A stretch of DNA of 64,000 nucleotides from Cucumis sativus (GCF_000004075.3 NC_026657.2:248001-312000), one strand, 5' to 3'; numbered from the stretch's first letter, positions 1-17,836 are shown. Numbers and translations are program-made. Notes: generated by a model from the sequence alone, not told the origin.

Positions 1-3000
1 ACCCAATTTAATTATCAAATTATTTATGCATCCATGTTTTCACTTATCATTATCCCAATTAAAAATCTCTCGTTTGCTCGTCCCCAGGCCCAGATTGTTG
101 TTCTACGCTCTTCTACTTTTAATTATCTGCCATTGAATTTTAATTTTATTTGCATCACTTGCAATGAGTATAGTATTTTAAAATTAATAATTAAATATAT
201 ATCTAAACTCCTATAACGATTTAATCTCTTGTATATTTACGAAGTGAGATGATATTAATTTAAAATAATATGGTGGGGGTAGAAAATTGTGGTTGAGTAT
301 TTAACGAAGAACAAATTTAATTAGTTGAGTTTGAGTAGGTGAAAAAGAAAAATTGGAAATGGAAATTGTGAGAAAGATCCGTGATTACGCCACCTACTTC
401 ATTTCTATCTTTTGACTAATGCGTTGCGTTCCATCATTGAAAACAAGGAACCAACGCAGCACTTTCTTCACCTGCTCTTCTTTCAATCTTTTTTTTTATA
501 AACATTTCTTGATTTCAATGCTAAATTGTAATCACGGCTCTTTTGGTCCAAACTTTATTTTAAAATTTTTAATCATTTTCAATCATTTTTTTTTTACCTA
601 CACATTAACATACCCCCAATTTAAATATTTTGATGTAGCTAAGGGTGTGGTATATGCTTTATCGCTACAATAATACTTTCGTGCATTTAATTTTAAATAT
701 CTAAAAAGTTAAAAAAAAAAATTGACATGTGATTGAACAACATGTTATGTGATTTACATGTGTACTCAACACAACAACGATTTTGTTTAATAATGGAATA
801 TACTACCTTGCAAAGTAAAAAAGTTCACTAATGAATTATTATGGAGTTGTAATGATGGACGGTGAATATATATATATATGTATATTGGGTAGATAATTTA
901 TGATTTAATTTCTAATCTTCCTCTTCAAATTTGGGCTTCTCAAGTTCTCAATTTTTTCTCTCAGTTACTACGAGGTTGAAGAGGACCCAACTTGTACTTC
1001 TACTGGTGATTCATTTGCCCAAATCTATCAGTGATATATTATTAAAATTTTGGAATAGATTGGTTAGGATAGTGTTAAGGAGAGTATGTCAAATAAAATA
1101 AGAAAGTTAGATTGGAATTTCACGTGGATCGTTATGCTTTCAATCTTTAAAACCCGTTTTTGAATAATGATATACTATTGATAGGTGAAGCCCCAACCAA
1201 CACCTAAGAAGTCAGCTTAAGAAAGTCATTTCAAATGAGGTTCATTAATTAGTTAAACAACTTAACTTGAACTCAAAAGGGACAACAAAGACAAGTATGT
1301 AATCCATATTAATTGCTCATTGATTTATTGGAGTCTATATATTGATGGATTTTAATTTGTATTTGTATTATACAAAATAATTAATATATAGAGACACAAA
1401 TGAATTTTCTTCTCATGGACATACACATACACACATATGAACAAGGACCAATATAACACCAACCAACCTAGAGAGAAAAATGAATTCTCTATTCATAAAC
1501 AAATTTTAAACCACATATATCGATCAATTTATCAACCACATGTTCATTATTTGACTATTGAAAATAACTATCATCTTAACTTTAGAAGATTACTCGATGG
1601 ATATTAATTATTGTAAAACGATCGAGGAATTAATATTCAAAATTATTGCTTGAGAACCATCTTTTTGTGACATGTCAAAATATTGTAACCATTAGCAAAA
1701 CAAGGACGAGGAAAAACACATACTAAAGTTTGGTTGAAATTAAAACATTAATTAAGAAGGAAAAAGGAGATGATGTTTTGAATAAAAACAGTGATATCCT
1801 AATTATCCAAACAATTGTATAGTGTGGCATAGAGAAAAGATAAAAGAGAAGCGTATATGAAGTCTAATATCCAAAAGATTTTAACCCTAAACCCAAAGTT
1901 AGGTCATTTGACAAAGAAAAAAGATTAAGAAACCGGATGAATCAAATTCACTCTTATAAAATTACCATACATATCATGATGAAAATACCATGCGACGTTT
2001 GGGGCAAGTTACGGAGTTGGTTATCAAAGCTCAAAATTATTATAGTAGGGTTATAAGATTTTTTATTGTTTGAAGTTATATATTATTTAAGTTCAAGTTA
2101 GTATGTGTTTGAGGTTGTAAGGTATTTTAGTTTGATAAAAAAAAATACATATTTTTTCATTTTCCACTTCTTCTATTTTGTATGTTGTCTTCCTTCTTCT
2201 CTGGCGCTTTTCTTCTTATTTGTTTTTCAAATTTTTATTTGTTAGGCAGTTTTTCCCCATTTTTTGTGTTTCTACTATAGAACAAAACGAAGGAGCGAGA
2301 AGCGGGAGATCGAAGTGAAAGGAATCATATGAACAAAGTAAAAATCAAAGAGAAAAAATTATTGTTGCGTTTGATAAGAAACTGGAAACAGAAAACTAAA
2401 ATAATAAGTTATAACAAAAATCTAGTAAGAGAAACTGAATCACAAAATTATCAAAGAAAATAATATTTGCCAAGGAACTAGAAAAAGGAGCTAAAAACTA
2501 AAAATATAAAATATAAAGGAAGAAATGTTCAATGAGGAACTAGAAAGAGAAGTGTCAACTCGAGGCCTTCACCACGGTTTGAGGACAAGATGATACTTTC
2601 ACACGTGACTGACATAAACAAAATGTCATTTTCAAGCAAATTTAAATCTTGGATTAACTTTCATTTGGGCTCATTCGAACAAACTTTATTCTTTCGGAGG
2701 ATGAAGTGTAATCAAGATTATTGAGAATCTAAAAGATGTTAGGATGAGTGATTTATCAATGGCAAAACAAAAATGATGAAATAAAGAGTTGAATCGAGGA
2801 TTGTCGGAATGAAATAAGTTTGATATTACAAATGGGGTCCAAAATGCTTAATCAAACACATGAATCTTGGAATATATGACATTACAAACGCATCCCACTT
2901 TAGTCCACAAACAACTCTTATTAGAACTTGCACACTTAAAAGAGTAACTTCATCTTTCCATTTTTTATACCTTTCACACCTACCAAGAAAACTCAATCTT

Positions 3001-4348
3001 ACTCTCTATCTCTACTTTAGCATTTGCCAAGTAAATTTATCTTACTTTCTCAATCTATTTTTCACAACTATTATTAAATTTAATATTTAAACTCTACACC
3101 CTAAACACAAATTTACCAATTTCAACGTATTAACCCCTCAATTACTAACTCAATTAGCGGGCCAAATGCCCCACAAGGACGTATAGGTCTTATTTGGTTA
3201 TTGGTTGTGTTGAAAGGTTTAAGGAAACGATAACTAGAACAATTATCAAAAGAGCTTTTTTTAAAAAAAGAAAAAATTTCAAAACGTGCTAGTTATAAAC
3301 TTTAAGCTTGAGAATGATTGCTTGAAAAACACAAAAAAAAAAAAAAAAAAGCTTTATTCAGTCTTAAAATTTGTTGGTTTATGCTTAATTTATGATATTT
3401 GATGTTTTTATTCATGTTTAATTTTAAGAAATCCAATGCTTGGACCAACACAAGCAATTTCCAGAGTAAAATGATCAAAGTACCCTTTAGAAAGTCAAAA
3501 TTCGACTTGGAGCCAAAAAAAAGGTGAGGAATGCGGGTACGACATGCTGCATCATAGTTAGGTCATAACTTTTGATTCAAGGCGACTGTTTTGGACGAAT
3601 GATCCATCGTTTTCTTTATTTTTTCAACCTCTATCTAGACCTTGCATTAGTTTTGAGCTTTGATTACCGATTTTGGAAAGACTTATGAAAGTTTGATTAG
3701 GGCCTCCATCGAGAGTCGATTTTTGGACCTAGATGACAATTTGGAACTTCAAATGAGTGGAGATATATACGAAGGAAACACAAGAGTATAAGTATGATTC
3801 ATATTTGAGGACGATAGTCAAGAGCCCAACTTGTATCTCCTTTCCTCTTTATTTTGTTAATTTTATATGTACTTAGAAACATCGTGAATAGTTTACGCTT
3901 GTTATGTATCCATGAATAAAAATAGTGGATATGTCTTAGGAGGGATGATTTAGCACGTTGTTTGGGTTGCAAGAACCTTTTTACTTTTGTTTGTTTGATA
4001 TTTTTTTTTATTTGCTTTTATTAGTTTGGGGATGACTATAATTCTTTTGCAGTCATTTTGGTTTTCATGTAAGTTTGAAAGGATGTAAGTCTTTGTTGGA
4101 TAAAAAGATAAGCATGCCTTGTTTCACACTATAGGCATAATTCACAGAGTATTAGGAAGGGTTATGAAATGGAATAATGGTGATGGCTTGAACAACTTGG
4201 AATAATGTGAAATCAAAGGATAAGCATACCTTTTTTGACACTATAGGCATATTTTTAAGCTATATGTTTGAATTAATATAACATAAAGCATTGGGATTTA
4301 AACCTAAAAAGAAAAAGGGTAAAAAGAAAAATAATTAAAGAAATCAGA
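1..4348. other. AT-rich intergenic DNA, no gene seen
   Basis: No open frame here resembles a known protein, and the short ORFs have low-complexity translations. The stretch is AT-rich with homopolymer runs, for example an A-run near 3332-3350. No tRNA or rRNA was recognised. The final part should contain the NTR promoter and leader, but I cannot point to a convincing TATA box. Confidence 0.6.
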
Positions 4349-7409
<3,061 letters not shown>

Positions 7410-10400
7410 TGATAGACTTTGCCTGGGTTTCTCAAAGTTGGCCGTAGAGAATTTGAAGACAAATGGCCAAATGTTAAGAACGACTGTGGAAGGGAAAGCT
7501 TGTTAATTATTGATTTTGGGGAGCTTATGGGGAGGGATTGACGGGAAATTGTTATAGTATTTTGGAAGAAGGTTATTCAAGATAACCTTTAACTTGTGCA
7601 CTGGATTTGTGGTGGTTGGTTTAAAATCTATTGCAGGTTTGGGGAGTAAGGTTTGAAAGTGTAAACTTGGTTTTCATGCTTTGTATTATTTCTTACATGG
7701 GATAATTTTAAATAACATTTGGATCACCTTTTTCTTAATTTAGAGACTTTTAAGACACTTTGGAGATGAAAGACTCGTATGTAGTTTTTCCCAAAATCTT
7801 CTTTCGAAATTTCCTCCCATGAGCATTCAACAAGAAGTGACACCTCCTGTTGCATGAACTCCATAACAGTGGACAAGGGAATTTGACAAATGTAAAACGG
7901 GAAAAAGATAGAGTTGATGAAAATTTCACTGAGCGCTCCAGAGCATCATTGAACACTACTTTTCCTTCTCCTTCACCCCTTTTATTTTTGGCTTCATTTT
8001 ATATTCTCTTGCAACTTTTCTTCTCGCAATTCCCTTGCCCACCGTCAGTCACCCATCTCTCAGAATATGTTGACAGTAGCTTGGCTCAAGCCAAACCTAA
8101 GCAGGTGGTACCACACACGTTCACATGAAAAGAGTCAAAATATGTATGTTATTGATAGATATATATATGCTAACTAGTTATTGCAAGTGAGTGCAATGAT
8201 ATTTGTCACCCATTACATCATAATAGGTTAGTGTATATAAGTTCAAAGTTAAAATTTAATGATGTAAATCCGTCACCCTCGTCTACTTAGCATGTGCTCA
8301 CCTAATGGTCTCATATGGTTGGGTTACGACTGACTTTACTAATTAGACATTTTATGGCTTGATTTAATAATTTTGCAAATCACAACTCATTCTTCTCACC
8401 TACTTTTACATATAGTTGAATTGCAACCTACCTCATTTCTATTAAGTTGGACGCACTATGCACATGTCAATGAATTTTAGCCTTACATTATACAAACCTA
8501 TTACTCCCACTTAGTTGGCCCAAGTTCTATATACAATCACATGATGGTTTTAGGTTTCTTCCATTAGAGCTACAATCAACAATATCTTACACATGATTGA
8601 ATCTATTCAAGTTGGATGACTTGTCATTTTAGCACTAGCTTATCACTTTGTGTAGTCAAATGACCTAATTAGCCAATCACATGCTAGTAAAATTCAACTT
8701 GATTACATAACTTCTTAGCTTACAAATCATGGCTAAATTTTGAAGGTTTTATATATGGATACATGTCACATTTCTATATTACACTCCTAACTTTTTGTGT
8801 AGTGTTAGCTCACAAAACATTCAAATTTAATGTCGTAAGATTTAAATAAAGTAGAGAGATGCCCCTTGTATTGGTCAACAAACGAATCCCCTTTAGAATT
8901 ATATATATATATATAATAGGTAGAATTGTCTTGGGAGGAATAATAATGAATTAGCTAAGTATAAAATTATAAATAGATGTTTGATTGGCTCCAAGCCAAT
9001 GAGTGGTGTTAAGACATTAATGCCTATATCTATTTTTCTTTGTGTGGTCTAAGAATTTTGTTTTATAAAATTTGGGAACAATATTGATTAATTAAATATA
9101 CCAAATCCAAAGATGCTCTATTTCTCCTCCAACATTAATAATTAATAATTAAACATCCAAAACCAAAAACTTTACCATTTTAAAATTAATTTATGAGATT
9201 TTTTTTGTTCTTATTGTTATAAAATAATATTTTACATAAAGCTTGCTTACAAAATATAATGTTGGGCATTTCAATTTTACAAAATATAACAATAATTTTA
9301 ATAACTTCCATTTTTTTTTCTCTTTTCATCCAACAAGTGGATTTAGGAGAATTAAAAAAAAAAAATCAAACTTTTGAATTGCAGTGACTCTTTTCAACAA
9401 TTTAGTCTCAATTATCATGTTATGATTTGTATAAAGTTTTTAAAATGTAATTTCAAATCATTAATTTTTCCATCCACCACAGTATTTGATAGGATGTTTT
9501 TATAGATAAACTGACAATATACTTATTTATTATTTATTTTTTGAAGCAAATGGCAATATATACCTGAAAATATAGACAATAACTAATATGGGTGCAATTG
9601 CAAGTCACTTCAATTTCCTATGTAATATTTTGAATAGATTGTTCTTTTTATAAATTAAAGTGAGACTAAATCGAAAAGAACTAAGTTATGTGAACCAAAA
9701 TGCTAAAAGTGATAAAGTAGATGAACGAATAAGAATCCTCTTAACTCATGCAACTTTATTCTTTTCTTAGTAAATAGAATCTAAGTTTAGTTATAATATA
9801 TCTTATATTTGTACAGGAGAATAACGAGAAGGGTTCTTTTTTTTTTTTTGTTAGTGTAAACATTTGGAAATTTTATTTCAAATAAAAAAGAGTAGTTTGT
9901 AGGGTGAAGAAAAGAGATAGAAATGAAAAAAAAAAAAAAAAAAAGTTGAAACCATCCAAGCAAGGAATTATCCAAAAATATATATATATACAAATACATA
10001 TTCACAAAAATTATTTGAATTTGTTAATGATTAAGATAAAAATGCTAATGATTAGGTGACATTAATAGCCATCATTTATCTCATGGTAATAAAACAAATA
10101 ATTTAAATTCTCTTTTAAAAAAAATAAAAAAATAAGTTTTAATTTGGCAGTTAATGGACTGACTAAAGATAACCAAATATTTTTCTTTAAAGAAATCAGG
10201 AGTAAAATTACCTATTTATGGAAAACCTAAATAATTTTTCTTTAATTCAAAGTAAATTTATGTCTGTCGAATTTTGAAAAAGGAATTTAAGAAATTCATA
10301 AATTATAAACTTTGAGTTGAAAAACTAATTGTAATATTAAAAGCAAAATATGTAACATTGATCAATTAGAGTAAAACAAATGGTAGAATGCGTACAAAAA

Positions 10401-10671
10401 GAGAGAGAAAAGAAAAAGGAACTTTGATAGAGGAAGGGATGATCATCAGAAACAGCATGAGAGGGTAATGAAGGTACTGGCAGTATAGAATTTAGAATTT
10501 ACAAGTGCAGTTTTTTTAATGAAGGGGTTTTTTTCTTTTAAACATCATGAGTCAAGATTTGTTTTTGTAATTTTTTTAGAAAAAAAGAATTCACAAAGAA
10601 CTGAATCTTGTGTGTTTGTGATGAAGCAGAAAGAAATAGAGAAGGTGAAGTGAAGCTAAGGTTTTGTTAAG
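7410..10671. other. Intergenic: NTR 3' region, then AT-rich DNA
   Basis: Bases just after 7410 should be the NTR 3' UTR. The rest has no supported gene. It includes a short TA microsatellite near 8906-8922, long T/A homopolymers (9837-9850, 9925-9944) and many AT-rich words. The ORF at 7850-8128 has no recognisable domain. Confidence 0.55.
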
Positions 10672-11217
10672 TCAAGGCAAAAACCCCAAACCCCTGTTGT
10701 TGTTGTTGTTGTTGATGTTATCTTCCACTTCCTCCTCCTCGTTGTTGTGAGCACCGCCGCCTTGTACATCCGCCGGAAACTGGCCGCACTTCTGACATCT
10801 GGCCACTACCAGTATCTGACGGCAAGAAGGGCAGGAGGAGTGGGTACCTAGCCACGTGTCTACGCAACTGACGTGGAAGCAATGCCCGCACTGCGGCAAC
10901 TGTCGGATCTCCTCCCCCTCCAAGAACTCCGCCAGGCAGATCGCACATTCCGCCGCTATTTTCCCATCTCCCACCGTTGACTTGTACCTGAATTTCGGAA
11001 GCGACTGCAGTATCTTCTTCTTCAGTCCTCTATTCGCCGACGCCTGATTTCCACGGCGGAGCCAGGCGCACCGAGCCACCGCTATCAACCCTACCATACA
11101 AATTAGGGCACAGAGCAAAGCCGCGAGAATGACCACGAAGTCCGACTCCAAGGCCACCGCTTCCGGTGGAGGCGCCGACGAAGTATTTGCGGTGAGAGCT
11201 CTGATATAGGGAGACAT
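10672..11217 (-). CDS. RING-H2 finger E3 ubiquitin ligase, RHA3/ATL type
   Basis: Single-exon gene of 181 aa. The order is typical of ATL proteins: a short N-terminus, a hydrophobic transmembrane segment (about residues 25-51, ending CAWLRR), a GLD-like [13 protein letters not shown] segment (64-76), then a RING-H2 finger with metal ligands C91, C94, C110, H112, H115, C118, C129, C132. Trp122 and Pro130, typical E2-contact positions, are present. The tail has an acidic run and an Asn homopolymer coded by a (GTT)n tract (minus strand AAC) and ends FLP. The TM segment and FLP end resemble Arabidopsis RHA3A/RHA3B as I recall them, and RHA3 genes lie near NTR in both Arabidopsis blocks. Expected role: membrane-anchored E3 that ubiquitinates an unknown substrate. 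The Met at 11217 is the first one before the TM segment. No frameshift is seen. Confidence 0.93.
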   Translation of the reverse strand: MSPYIRALTANTSSAPPPEAVALESDFVVILAALLCALICMVGLIAVARCAWLRRGNQASANRGLKKKILQSLPKFRYKSTVGDGKIAAECAICLAEFLEGEEIRQLPQCGHCFHVSCVDTWLGTHSSCPSCRQILVVARCQKCGQFPADVQGGGAHNNEEEEVEDNINNNNNNRGLGFLP

Positions 11218-11884
11218 GAGACAGAGGGTTGAGAAGAGAAGGGATTGGGGTTTGGGGATTGAGGATGGAGCAGTGAGTGCAAGTAATATTGTGTTGAGGG
11301 TTTCTTTCTTTCTTTCTTTTGAGGGAAAAGAAGAAACTGTAGAGTGTTTTTGTTGTTAGAAGGGAAAGAGGAGAAGAGGACAACTTGGGAGGTGGGGCCA
11401 CTCCATACTTTGGTTCTTTTTTCTTTCTTCTTTTCTTCAAAAGGGTTCTGTGTTGTGCTTATCTTTTCTTTAAAACTCACTTCAACCTTCTGAATTCCTT
11501 CTATGTAGGTGCCATGTAAAATGTAATGGACCGATATTCTAATTACTGCCGGAAGTTTGACATGCCATTGCCAAAGAGAATGTGATCTACTACAATGCCC
11601 ACAAGATTAAAAAGGCAGTTTAGAAGTTGCTACTGCTAAATACCTCCATTATATAAAATCATGTAAATATGTCTTTCTTTTCTTCTCTATACATACATAT
11701 TCTTCATAAAATGACAACAAATTCAACATTTGCAACTTTCCTACCAAACCAAGACTTGATGCTTTATGGTACATTCATATTTTCTTTTTATTTTCTTAGT
11801 GGTGATCCCAATCAAAACTAGATCATATGTGCAAACAAATTCTCAACACCTCTACAAACTCTCAGCTATGGCCACCAAGCTTAT
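11218..11884. other. Short spacer between RHA3-type gene and MLO
   Basis: This holds the promoter and 5' leader of the leftward RING-H2 gene, including a TTTC-rich tract near 11305-11321, and the 3' end of the leftward MLO gene. No separate gene is seen. Confidence 0.6.
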
Positions 11885-14800
11885 TTATCCTAGTGTTGCA
11901 GGCTTTATAAATGAGAACTCATCTCCTTCTTTAGTTTGAATTGTACTGTGGGGTTGCTCTGTTTCAGCGATTTGTTGTATTTCATCTCCATCTTTTACAT
12001 CAACATTAATCGATTCACTTGTTGACGCTTGTGTAGGTGTTGCTAATGGATCCCCCTCGTAATCAGATGACTCAAGGTCCTCATACGTAGGCACACGTAT
12101 GGAGTGTCCTGTAGTTTTAAACCGTCGCAATGAGTGTAGAGGTGAAGCATTTGAACTACCTCCGAGGGTTTTAGTTGCTGAGGCTCGTTTAGCCCGCTTC
12201 TTCTTGGCCGTTTCCTGCCATTTCATGAGTGCCTTTGATGTCTGTTCATCAAAGATGGACCTCTTCATACCTGAACCCATCTGCATTAACCCGTAAACGC
12301 CATCATGCGACCAACCTTATGCCTCATAACAGTATGATTGAGTTGGAAAGAATAGAAGAAGAGAAGATAACGTATATACCTGATTTACAAGGGCGTATAT
12401 TGGAAGCGTAACATAGCTGCATAGAAATAATGCTACTACCCTACGAAACCATAAGCAGATCCAAACCTTGTGGTAAAAAAGCTCTTTATAGAAGACAAGA
12501 TAATTGAAGCGTTCATGGAAGAAAGACTAACTTACCCTAAACCAACTTTTATAATTGTAAGGATGTGACCATCAAAGAAGCAAGAATTCAGGCCAAAAGA
12601 ATACTGCACAAGCAACCACATCGTTTATTGTAGCTTATGCATTACACAAACTTGTAATTGTATAGAGTCAAAAGAGAGTATGTTTTGATTGTCACCTTCA
12701 TTATTGTCTCATCAGATAGTTATTTATATTCACATTGTATGTGCCTTTAAACATGACTAATTAAGACTGTAATGTTAATAAGAAACTTCTCAAAGTTCAT
12801 GAACCATAAATAAAACTTAATTCCTGGTCAAGGGGTTGATATAAATAATGGTTAAGAAGAATACCAGTGTAGACAAAATATAGGTGGTCTGGAATGCATT
12901 CTGCATGTACCAAATGAACAAATGATCAGATCAACACCAAAACACACCTTTCTCTAGATATAGTCTGAACTGTAACAACTCCTAACCTTATGTGCTACAT
13001 ATGAGAAGTTCCTGTTACCTGAAATAAAGAAAAATGCATGAGATGAAGAATCAGTTGAGGGCGGCCGAACCAGAAATACTTGTCGGATCCTTGCACGAGT
13101 GGAATTCCCTGGACCACTGCATGTTTCTCAGAGATTTCAAGAGCCATTCTAGTCAAAATGGCTTGAAGTTTTGATCCAACGGCTAAGATTATCTGTGTGA
13201 GGTTAAAACAGACATCGTCGTATAATAACTAACTAGCCAATCTGGTGAATTTCACCTCAAGAAAGAGATTTTCCTTACAAGCAGAGGGATAAATGATGCC
13301 CAGAACAATGTATGCCATCCTGAAAAATGAAAAAGTCTTCTTTATAATCAAACTTATCAAACTGTTCGTGAAGTCAAAATCATTAGTTAAAAATAAAGTT
13401 ATCTTACCAGATAAATTAAGGAGCAGGAAGATCACAAATGACGACCATAGAAAAGGACTGCCAACAAAATCATTAAAAAAGAGAAGTTGAATCGGCATAA
13501 CAAGTTAAAAGAATTTAGATGACAGATTATTACCTCACACCGACGACTACCTTGAAGTCATCTTCTAATGACCTTTTGATATATCTCTGGAAGTTAAATT
13601 TACTTCCAGGTGCTAAATGAACCTACAAGAGTATTACATCACTTTCAAAAATTTGAAGCTGCGATCAATCTAGTGCTTTGCAATCGAGAAGATGAGAACT
13701 CACTGTTATGAATCCATTGCGTAGCGTCAAGTAATCAGCCTTACTAACAGACCCATAAAATTGCCTGAAGAAGCAACTCTGCAACATAAAATCAAATCTG
13801 AGTTATTTCATTTTCCCTCCGGTGACTTCAAATTTCTATTTGTTGATGGAATGTCAAGCTCTCAAATTCATATAATTGTTAATGAAAATCTTGGCAAATA
13901 TAGACATTAATAGAAATTTAGAGAAACTTCTCGTACAATATAGAAGAAGAAAGGAAGACGTGTCCAAAAGCTGGTGTGTGCTTTCACAAAAGATGTCTCG
14001 TGAGTAAGCCTAAATCTTGCAGGATCTGTACAAAGAAGAATAACCAATTTTGGATCAACAAACATGTGAAGCTACAAAGTTCATGCTAAGGAATTGACAA
14101 ATAAACTCTGATTTGAACCCATGAGATAAAAGAATCACAGTTCAACAAGCGTAAAATGACAGACCGTTGAAAAACTCATAGTTATGCGTTGAAGTTTCCT
14201 GCTCCCACTCCTTCCAGCCTCGAATCTGAGCAGAAACACTTCTGTAAATAACAAAGCGATAAAGTAGGCCGAAATTCACACGGCAATGATCCCAAAAGTT
14301 AACTACTTGACATAACTAAGACCAATTGTCAGACTGGTCATTTTTCCTGATTTACTCTAAGTCATGGCTCATATGCTGCATTTTGCTTTATATGGGATTC
14401 AACGCAAAGCACAATAATATGCTAAGTTGAATTGAATTAAAGAAATTCTAGCAAGCTTGCCATTCCCCAACAGATAAAAAGTTCTTTCTTTTTTAAGAAC
14501 GCCTAACAATTCAATATAAATATTATGCAAGGAGAACGATGTATTAACACAATCGCCCCTAATACTGATTGCCCAACTGTAGTAACATATTATGTATTGT
14601 TTACAGCGCTTTAGCTATTGAAAAGAATTGATTCAAGTAGTTGCATGCAAGACTTAAAATAAAACCAAAACATAACTTTACCTTTATCCTTCCAAGTGTC
14701 ATTGTGATAACACTAAAGAGCACATGAAACACAGCTAAGAAGAAAATGAGAATATGCAACTGATGCAATCCATCAATGGATATAAGAGACACCTTACCCT

Positions 14801-15694
14801 GTTTGAAAGAATGAGCAATGTTATAGACCTTCCACTATTTAGCAACACTTAAGTTTGTAAAACAAAGGGTAAGAAGCATGAGACAGTGGTCTTACATCCT
14901 CACACGAGACAACATTGTGACCTCCAGCCAATGATCTTCGAATTAGCCATTGTAGTCTCCGGTGATGTTCGTCTTCATCGGTTGAGGCATTTTTCTCTTC
15001 ACGGCGACAGGGCAACATGGAGTTTGCAATGGCCGGAGGAATACAAATTTGGACAATATATGCTTGAGCAAAAGTCAGAAGCAGGGAGATGAAACCCAAA
15101 ATCATCAACTCTGCAAAAATTTTATGGAATGTCAATCGCCATCTCTTGGTTTTTTTTCTTTTTTCTCTCGTATTCAGAAAGTTTGATTAAATGTTTGATG
15201 TACGAATATTGTAATACCCACCAGCCTTAACCTTCTCCAGAGCTTCATACAGAGAACTCTTGTGCTTTTTTGTCAACCACTAGAGGAACAACAAATACAA
15301 TCAGAAATGAATGGCCTAATTGCCAACAGAACAAATGGGTGGATTTGGGCTATGAAATTGTTTTCTTATTTAATAAAAAAATAATAAAGTACACAAGTAT
15401 TGCTCGTACTTTTACACCCAAAAGCTTACAAATATAATATTATATCCTCGTTGAGACAAGTGAAAATCAAAACTAATCGAGAAAGAAATAACATAAAAAA
15501 AGTCAATGAATTACCGTTCCAAGTTTGTGAATAACATTTTCCAAGACAATGGAAATAAGAACGAAAAAGAAGCAAACAGCAGCAACAGCCCAGGTGGGTG
15601 TGTTATCGAGATCCCTGGAGTGGGAACCGCCGTCTCCACCGGACGCGGCGGCGCCAGTCAATAAAAGGCAGAAGCAAAGACAAAAAACAGACAT
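11885..15694 (-). CDS. MLO family seven-transmembrane calcium-channel-like protein, clade III type
   Basis: Fifteen exons, listed from the start codon: 15694-15515, 15279-15222, 15110-14896, 14798-14682, 14225-14165, 14025-13937, 13778-13704, 13622-13534, 13457-13408, 13319-13279, 13192-13019, 12900-12865, 12603-12536, 12440-12380, 12280-11885. They join in frame to 569 aa, a normal MLO length. Family marks are TPTWAVA near the N-terminus after a hydrophobic leader, [49 protein letters not shown], and a calmodulin-binding segment around Trp459 ([15 protein letters not shown]). The tail with KTLGG, KTTGHS and FSFIKP resembles Arabidopsis MLO7/MLO8 (clade III, pollen and synergid functions), not the clade V powdery-mildew susceptibility genes. 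The position beside NTR, RHA3 and PILS fits At2g17430/At2g17480. Short exons 9, 10 and 12 are supported by phase only. Confidence 0.93.
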
Positions 15695-15696
15695 AA

Positions 15697-15735
15697 GAAA
15701 GAAGAAGAAGAAGAAGAAGAAGAAGAAGAAGAAAA
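15697..15735. repeat. (GAA)n microsatellite in the MLO 5' leader
   Basis: An almost perfect GAA/AAG trinucleotide tract lies immediately 5' of the MLO start codon, so it reads as (CTT)n in the leader of the transcript. Confidence 0.9.
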
Positions 15736-17836
15736 GGAATAAATTTTGGAAAAGTAAAGTGAAGTAGTAATCAAAGGTGTGTAAAATGAGGGATGAAGTT
15801 CAACATTATTGAATTGGATGACCCAATGGGTGGGACGATGGATCCCACCATCCATGTGTGATTATTTAATAATGAGATGAGAGGTTCCAATTCAAATATT
15901 TTAAAACTGCACGTTAAAACTCTAAAAAACAAAGGTTACACAGATAAATAAACGGATCTGCACGCCACCAACGCCAATTATACTATCACTCCAAGTCCAT
16001 CCAATTAAATGGGCCATTTTTTTCTGAACAATAATTGCAAAGGAAAGACGACGATGAGATGTCCAGAGGTTTTGGAGGGGAGACCTCCACATACCACATT
16101 CTATATAGTAAGATAACAGATAAGAAAAAAAAGGTGGGGCGGGTCCATTTTGTTTTGTAGCGGGGACGGCTTTAGCTTTGTGAGTTCATTTAATCCCAAA
16201 TGAAAGAGCTATCAGCTATGGGTGTGCCATAAAAGTCACAAGTCTGAGTTTATAGTGATCCATTTTGCAGTTCCGGTGGCGGAGCCTTCCTTACCTTTCC
16301 CCCCTCTTTTTATTACTCCTCTCCGCCCTCCAGGTTCGCCATTTTCTGCATTCCCCACCCCCCATCCTCTCCTGTTTTTATTTTATTTTTTGATACACAC
16401 CTACTACTCAATGCTCAACCATCATTAACATCATCTTCTTCTTAGTTTACACATTAATTCAAACTTTTCTTATCTTGAAAAAAGAAAACCAAATCCACTC
16501 TGCTTAGTTAATTACTTCTTTTCTTTTTCATATTCAAATCTACTCTAATATTCAAGGTATGTGAAATTGTAAGTCATTTCTTTTAAATACCAAAGATCTT
16601 ATATACAAAATTACATTTCTTTTTTCTTCTAATGTTAATATTCCAAGCAGACCTAATTTGGGAGATTTTTAACAAAAACTGTTCTTCAGTTCAGCTGGAT
16701 AAACTTATAATTCTTTCTTTTATGATTGTTTTTCAAGGAAATTTTGTATCTAATAGTTGATGAACTTTAAAGTCTAATAGATGATATGAAGAGCCTCAAC
16801 GTTGATAGCTAAATTCGTAAGTTAACCAAAGTTAGAAAGATAATTAGAAAATTAACAAAAATAGTACCTTTCTTGTTTCATATTTTAAAAGTATAGCATC
16901 CTTTGAGAAAATTTATTTTTTTTCCATTCCAAGATTCTTTTCCAATTGATCTAATTCTTCCAAGGATTTATCACAAGTCCATCGTCGAAATTGAACTATA
17001 TAATGCTTACATAGTATGATTTCATAGCAACTTTGCCTTCGTTCATTGATTATGCAATATTAATTTGTGTATTAATTAAAAAAAGTCAACGTTTTTGTAT
17101 GATCTCAAATCAAATAAAACTTTAGAACACATAAATCCTAACAAAGATTCTCGTAGCAAATTTGATCGGAGAAGAGTTGGCTTCAATTTCAAATCTTTAA
17201 CAGAAAAACTAACTCTCTAGATGCATTTCACTTAGAGAAACTCTTTAATGGTGAGAAAAACAAAATTAAAAGTTCTTACAATCCTGATATTTTGAAATAT
17301 AAAACAAAAAAAAAAGATGGTTTCCTCAATCTTTCAATAAAGTTTTCTTTTTTACAAAAATATCACAATAATATAGGGAGTAGGGACCGCGTTTTTCACA
17401 TGGTGGCTTCGCTGGGCCCTTTTTGTATAATAATTAATTCCTTTCCACATATACATACATATAGACATGTATGACAAATAAATATATATAACAAATTAAA
17501 TCAAACTAGGGGGCTGTAAAATCTTTTTTCTTCAACCTAGCTAGTTCATGAGTTTTAATTAAAAACTTTAACTCCAAATCTATTATGATAATGTGAGAAG
17601 TGATTCTAAACAACTCAATAGATTCTAGGCACTAATTGACAAAAATGTTCATATCTCAGTTTGTTAAAAGTATCAATAACGACATATCAACTTTCAGGAC
17701 AATATAATTGATATATACTTTATAAATTTATTAAACATTTAGAAATCTGTAGGAATCAAGTAAATTAAAAACTAACTTTGTATTGTGTTTTATATATTTT
17801 GAATGGAAGGAATTAAGGTAGGTTAAGGAATTAGAG
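15736..17836. other. Divergent intergenic region between MLO and the first PILS gene
   Basis: MLO runs left and PILS runs right, so both promoters lie here. The stretch has pyrimidine-rich parts (16260-16430) and AT-rich parts. The ORF 16222-16428 is a Pro/Phe-rich low-complexity frame with no family resemblance. No RNA gene was seen. Confidence 0.5.

Noticed and set aside
7850-8128. 92-aa ORF on the plus strand after NTR
   Set aside because: No domain, no supporting splice structure, and composition like the surrounding DNA.
11885-15694. MLO gene as a powdery-mildew susceptibility gene
   Set aside because: The C-terminal motifs (KTLGG, KTTGHS) and position match clade III (MLO7/8) rather than clade V. 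A tree would settle it.
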